Assembly: GCA_033439265.1 (NCBI GenBank)
Contig: JAVTVX010000027.1
Span: forward strand, 2,557,001 to 2,621,000
Origin: Dillenia suffruticosa
Taxonomy: Eukaryota; Streptophyta; Magnoliopsida; Dilleniales; Dilleniaceae
Direction of reading: 5' to 3'
DNA: 64,000 bases
Part shown: positions 62,469 through 64,000 of the stretch, one piece after another
Numbering within the stretch: position 1 is the stretch's first letter
Layout of the letters: every line of letters begins with the position of its first letter
Notes under the pieces: generated by a model
The model's database searches: none
The model's input: only the letters and a program-made list of their open reading frames with translations
Told to the model about the DNA's origin: nothing
Made by a program: the position numbers and the translations under genes

Positions 62469-62643
62469 TTAACCTTTTTTTGTTTCAAAAAATACTTTTT
62501 TTCTTTTAAAAAAAATGTAAATATGTAGATTTGATTCTCGGACCTAAAGCTATGAGACATTGAAATGATAACCACTGGACCATAACATATTGTGTGCTTG
62601 TTGTTGTTTATTTTCTTTTTATTTTTAAATTTTTAAATTTTTA

Positions 62644-62943
62644 AACAATTTAATATATTAAAATAATTAATATTTATGTAAAAATTCTTTTATATTTTAT
62701 ATTACATATTTTCTCATGAATTATTTTTTTATTTAATCATAATTTTATTTTTTATATTATTTGTTTATAATTAAACAATTCAATATATTAAAATAATTAA
62801 AATTACATATATGAAAACTCTTTTATGTTTTATATTACATATTTTCATATATTTCATAAATTATTTTTTTATTTGATCATAATTTTATTTTTTATATTAT
62901 TTGATTTATAATTAAACAACTCAATATATTAAAATAATTAATA
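62644..62943. repeat. AT-rich tandem repeat, about 2.1 copies of a 130-143 bp unit
   Basis: AACAAYTYAATATATTAAAATAATTA recurs at 62644, 62774 and 62917. The blocks between share TTTTATRTTTTATATTACATATTTTC, ATTATTTTTTTATTTRATCA and TAATTTTATTTTTTATATTATTTG. An inverted relative lies at about 63105-63190. Confidence 0.88.
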
Positions 62944-63918
62944 TTTAAATATGAATGTTATGGTAAAATTTCGTTTGAAACGATGTGGTAGAAAGCAACG
63001 TGTGACTTGAAGGATATGATCCGATGTGAATTTTTACACCCACCATTGAAATATATAGGAATGAAGGCGCTCTTAGCTCGACATATTTTATTCTGTTCCA
63101 TTGAATAATTTATTAAAATTATTAAATATTAAAAATAAAATTATAATCAAATAAGAAAATAATTTATTAAAATTTAAATATTAATTATTAAAATACCAGA
63201 AGAACTTTATTTTTTTATAAAATCTTATATGTAACATTTTAAAATTCAGAACCTTATTCATTATTTAGAACATAATTTAAAGTTTTTAGAAATAATTTAT
63301 TGTAAGGAATTTTCATAAATAATCTCAAAGGGAGTATTTCTCCCGTGGGTAAGGTCATTGCATCTTAGTTTTCTATATATGCTAAGCAAATACGTTGCCA
63401 CAACGGAAATAAAATTCAAACCATTAGTAGTACCATTGCCATTATACTCAAGGGTGAAGATGCTGTTTTATTTACACTAAGCCCCCACCAAATGGAGCAA
63501 CACAGATCCACACCAACCAAAACGGAAAATGCTGCTTCACCAATGAAGACTCATTTTCAACCGGGAAAAGGGCATTAAAAATCTTAAAGTACATATAATT
63601 TTAAAGGCAATCCCCATGAAAGAAAAAACAAAAACAAAGGTACACACTTGACATAAAAATGTGAAAAGTAAAGAAGAAAATCAAAGGGAAAACCCGGCGA
63701 TGACTGACCAATAAGTATAATCTTTCATGTAAATCAGCACCAAACCGGCGATTACTTGGTGTTAGCACGACAGCTTCAATCTCATGTCGCAGAAAGATAT
63801 CCTCAGCTTGGGCCTCAGAAGCACTTCTCTTCACACAATCAGATGGTATATGTATATCACATCAGCGGTAATCCACAACTTCTCAAAACAATCAGACGGT
63901 AGATAGGATGGCACAACC

Positions 63919-64000
63919 TCAGGGTGATGGTTTCCAGTCGAACTCAAGATTATTAAAGCCGTTAACTGTTCCATAGCTGTTAAGCAACCGACCACCAAAT
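63919..64000 (-). CDS. C-terminal end of an unidentified gene (partial)
   Basis: Minus-strand frame open from the window edge to a TGA at 63919-63921: GGRLLNSYGTVNGF then NNLEFDWKPSP. Codon use looks gene-like and the following ~600 bases look like a 3' UTR. I do not recognise the family from 26 residues. It could also be a chance frame, since only about 80 bases are visible. Confidence 0.35.
   Translation of the reverse strand, partial: FGGRLLNSYGTVNGFNNLEFDWKPSP

Larger units (their letters stand above)
61915..63918. other. Intergenic region downstream of CALS5
   Basis: Holds the CALS5 3' flank, two hairpin-forming segments (62349-62377 and 62408-62468), a reverse tRNA-like stretch (about 62530-62592), an AT-rich tandem repeat (62644-62943), and the probable 3' UTR of the gene at the right edge. 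No other gene is supported. Confidence 0.55.

Noticed and set aside
1..64000. CRISPR arrays, bacterial operons or organelle DNA
   Set aside because: Repeats are dinucleotide runs or transposon-derived; genes are intron-rich nuclear plant genes.

Overview
This is a nuclear DNA window from a eudicot plant. It is AT-rich, with intron-split genes whose proteins resemble Arabidopsis families, long CT/GA microsatellites typical of woody dicot genomes, and SINE-, CACTA- and hAT-like debris between genes. The species cannot be fixed from the sequence.

Layout: (1) 1-599, minus: PSI subunit N (PSAN), cut by the left window edge. (2) 2987-4447, minus: R2R3-MYB factor of the subgroup 21 type. (3) 4448-10900: gene-free, microsatellites and SINE-like copies. 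(4) 11944-13542, plus: single-exon GRAS protein close to SCARECROW-LIKE 1. (5) 14387-16300, minus: PEN-2, a gamma-secretase subunit. (6) 18085-23794, minus: GONST1-type Golgi GDP-mannose transporter, ten coding exons. (7) 23.8-31.3 kb: repeats, a dead ankyrin/PGG-domain gene fragment, and a 1.05-kb non-autonomous CACTA element with a matching 3-bp target-site duplication. (8) 31306-36237, minus: MAPKKK3-type kinase, eleven coding exons. (9) 36.2-46.4 kb: intergenic, with a hAT-like MITE. (10) 46387-61914, plus: CALLOSE SYNTHASE 5, forty coding exons and 1929 codons. (11) 63919-64000, minus: C-terminal end of an unidentified gene that continues past the right edge.

I rebuilt the exon structures by hand. 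The six complete gene models (all except the truncated PSAN and the gene at the right edge) close in phase over their whole length. GONST1 and CALS5 are also near neighbours in Arabidopsis (recalled, not looked up), so part of the gene order looks ancestral. The genes do not form an operon or one pathway. Their roles are separate: photosynthesis, transcription, membrane proteolysis, Golgi sugar import, MAPK signalling and pollen callose wall.

The most interesting observation is in CALS5. The only intron position that keeps the conserved protein in frame at about residue 836 has a GA instead of a GT donor, and reading through it meets a stop after 21 codons. This is either a rare GA-AG intron, a damaged allele or a base error. 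A second CALS5 intron has a GC donor. I saw no wholly new biological system.
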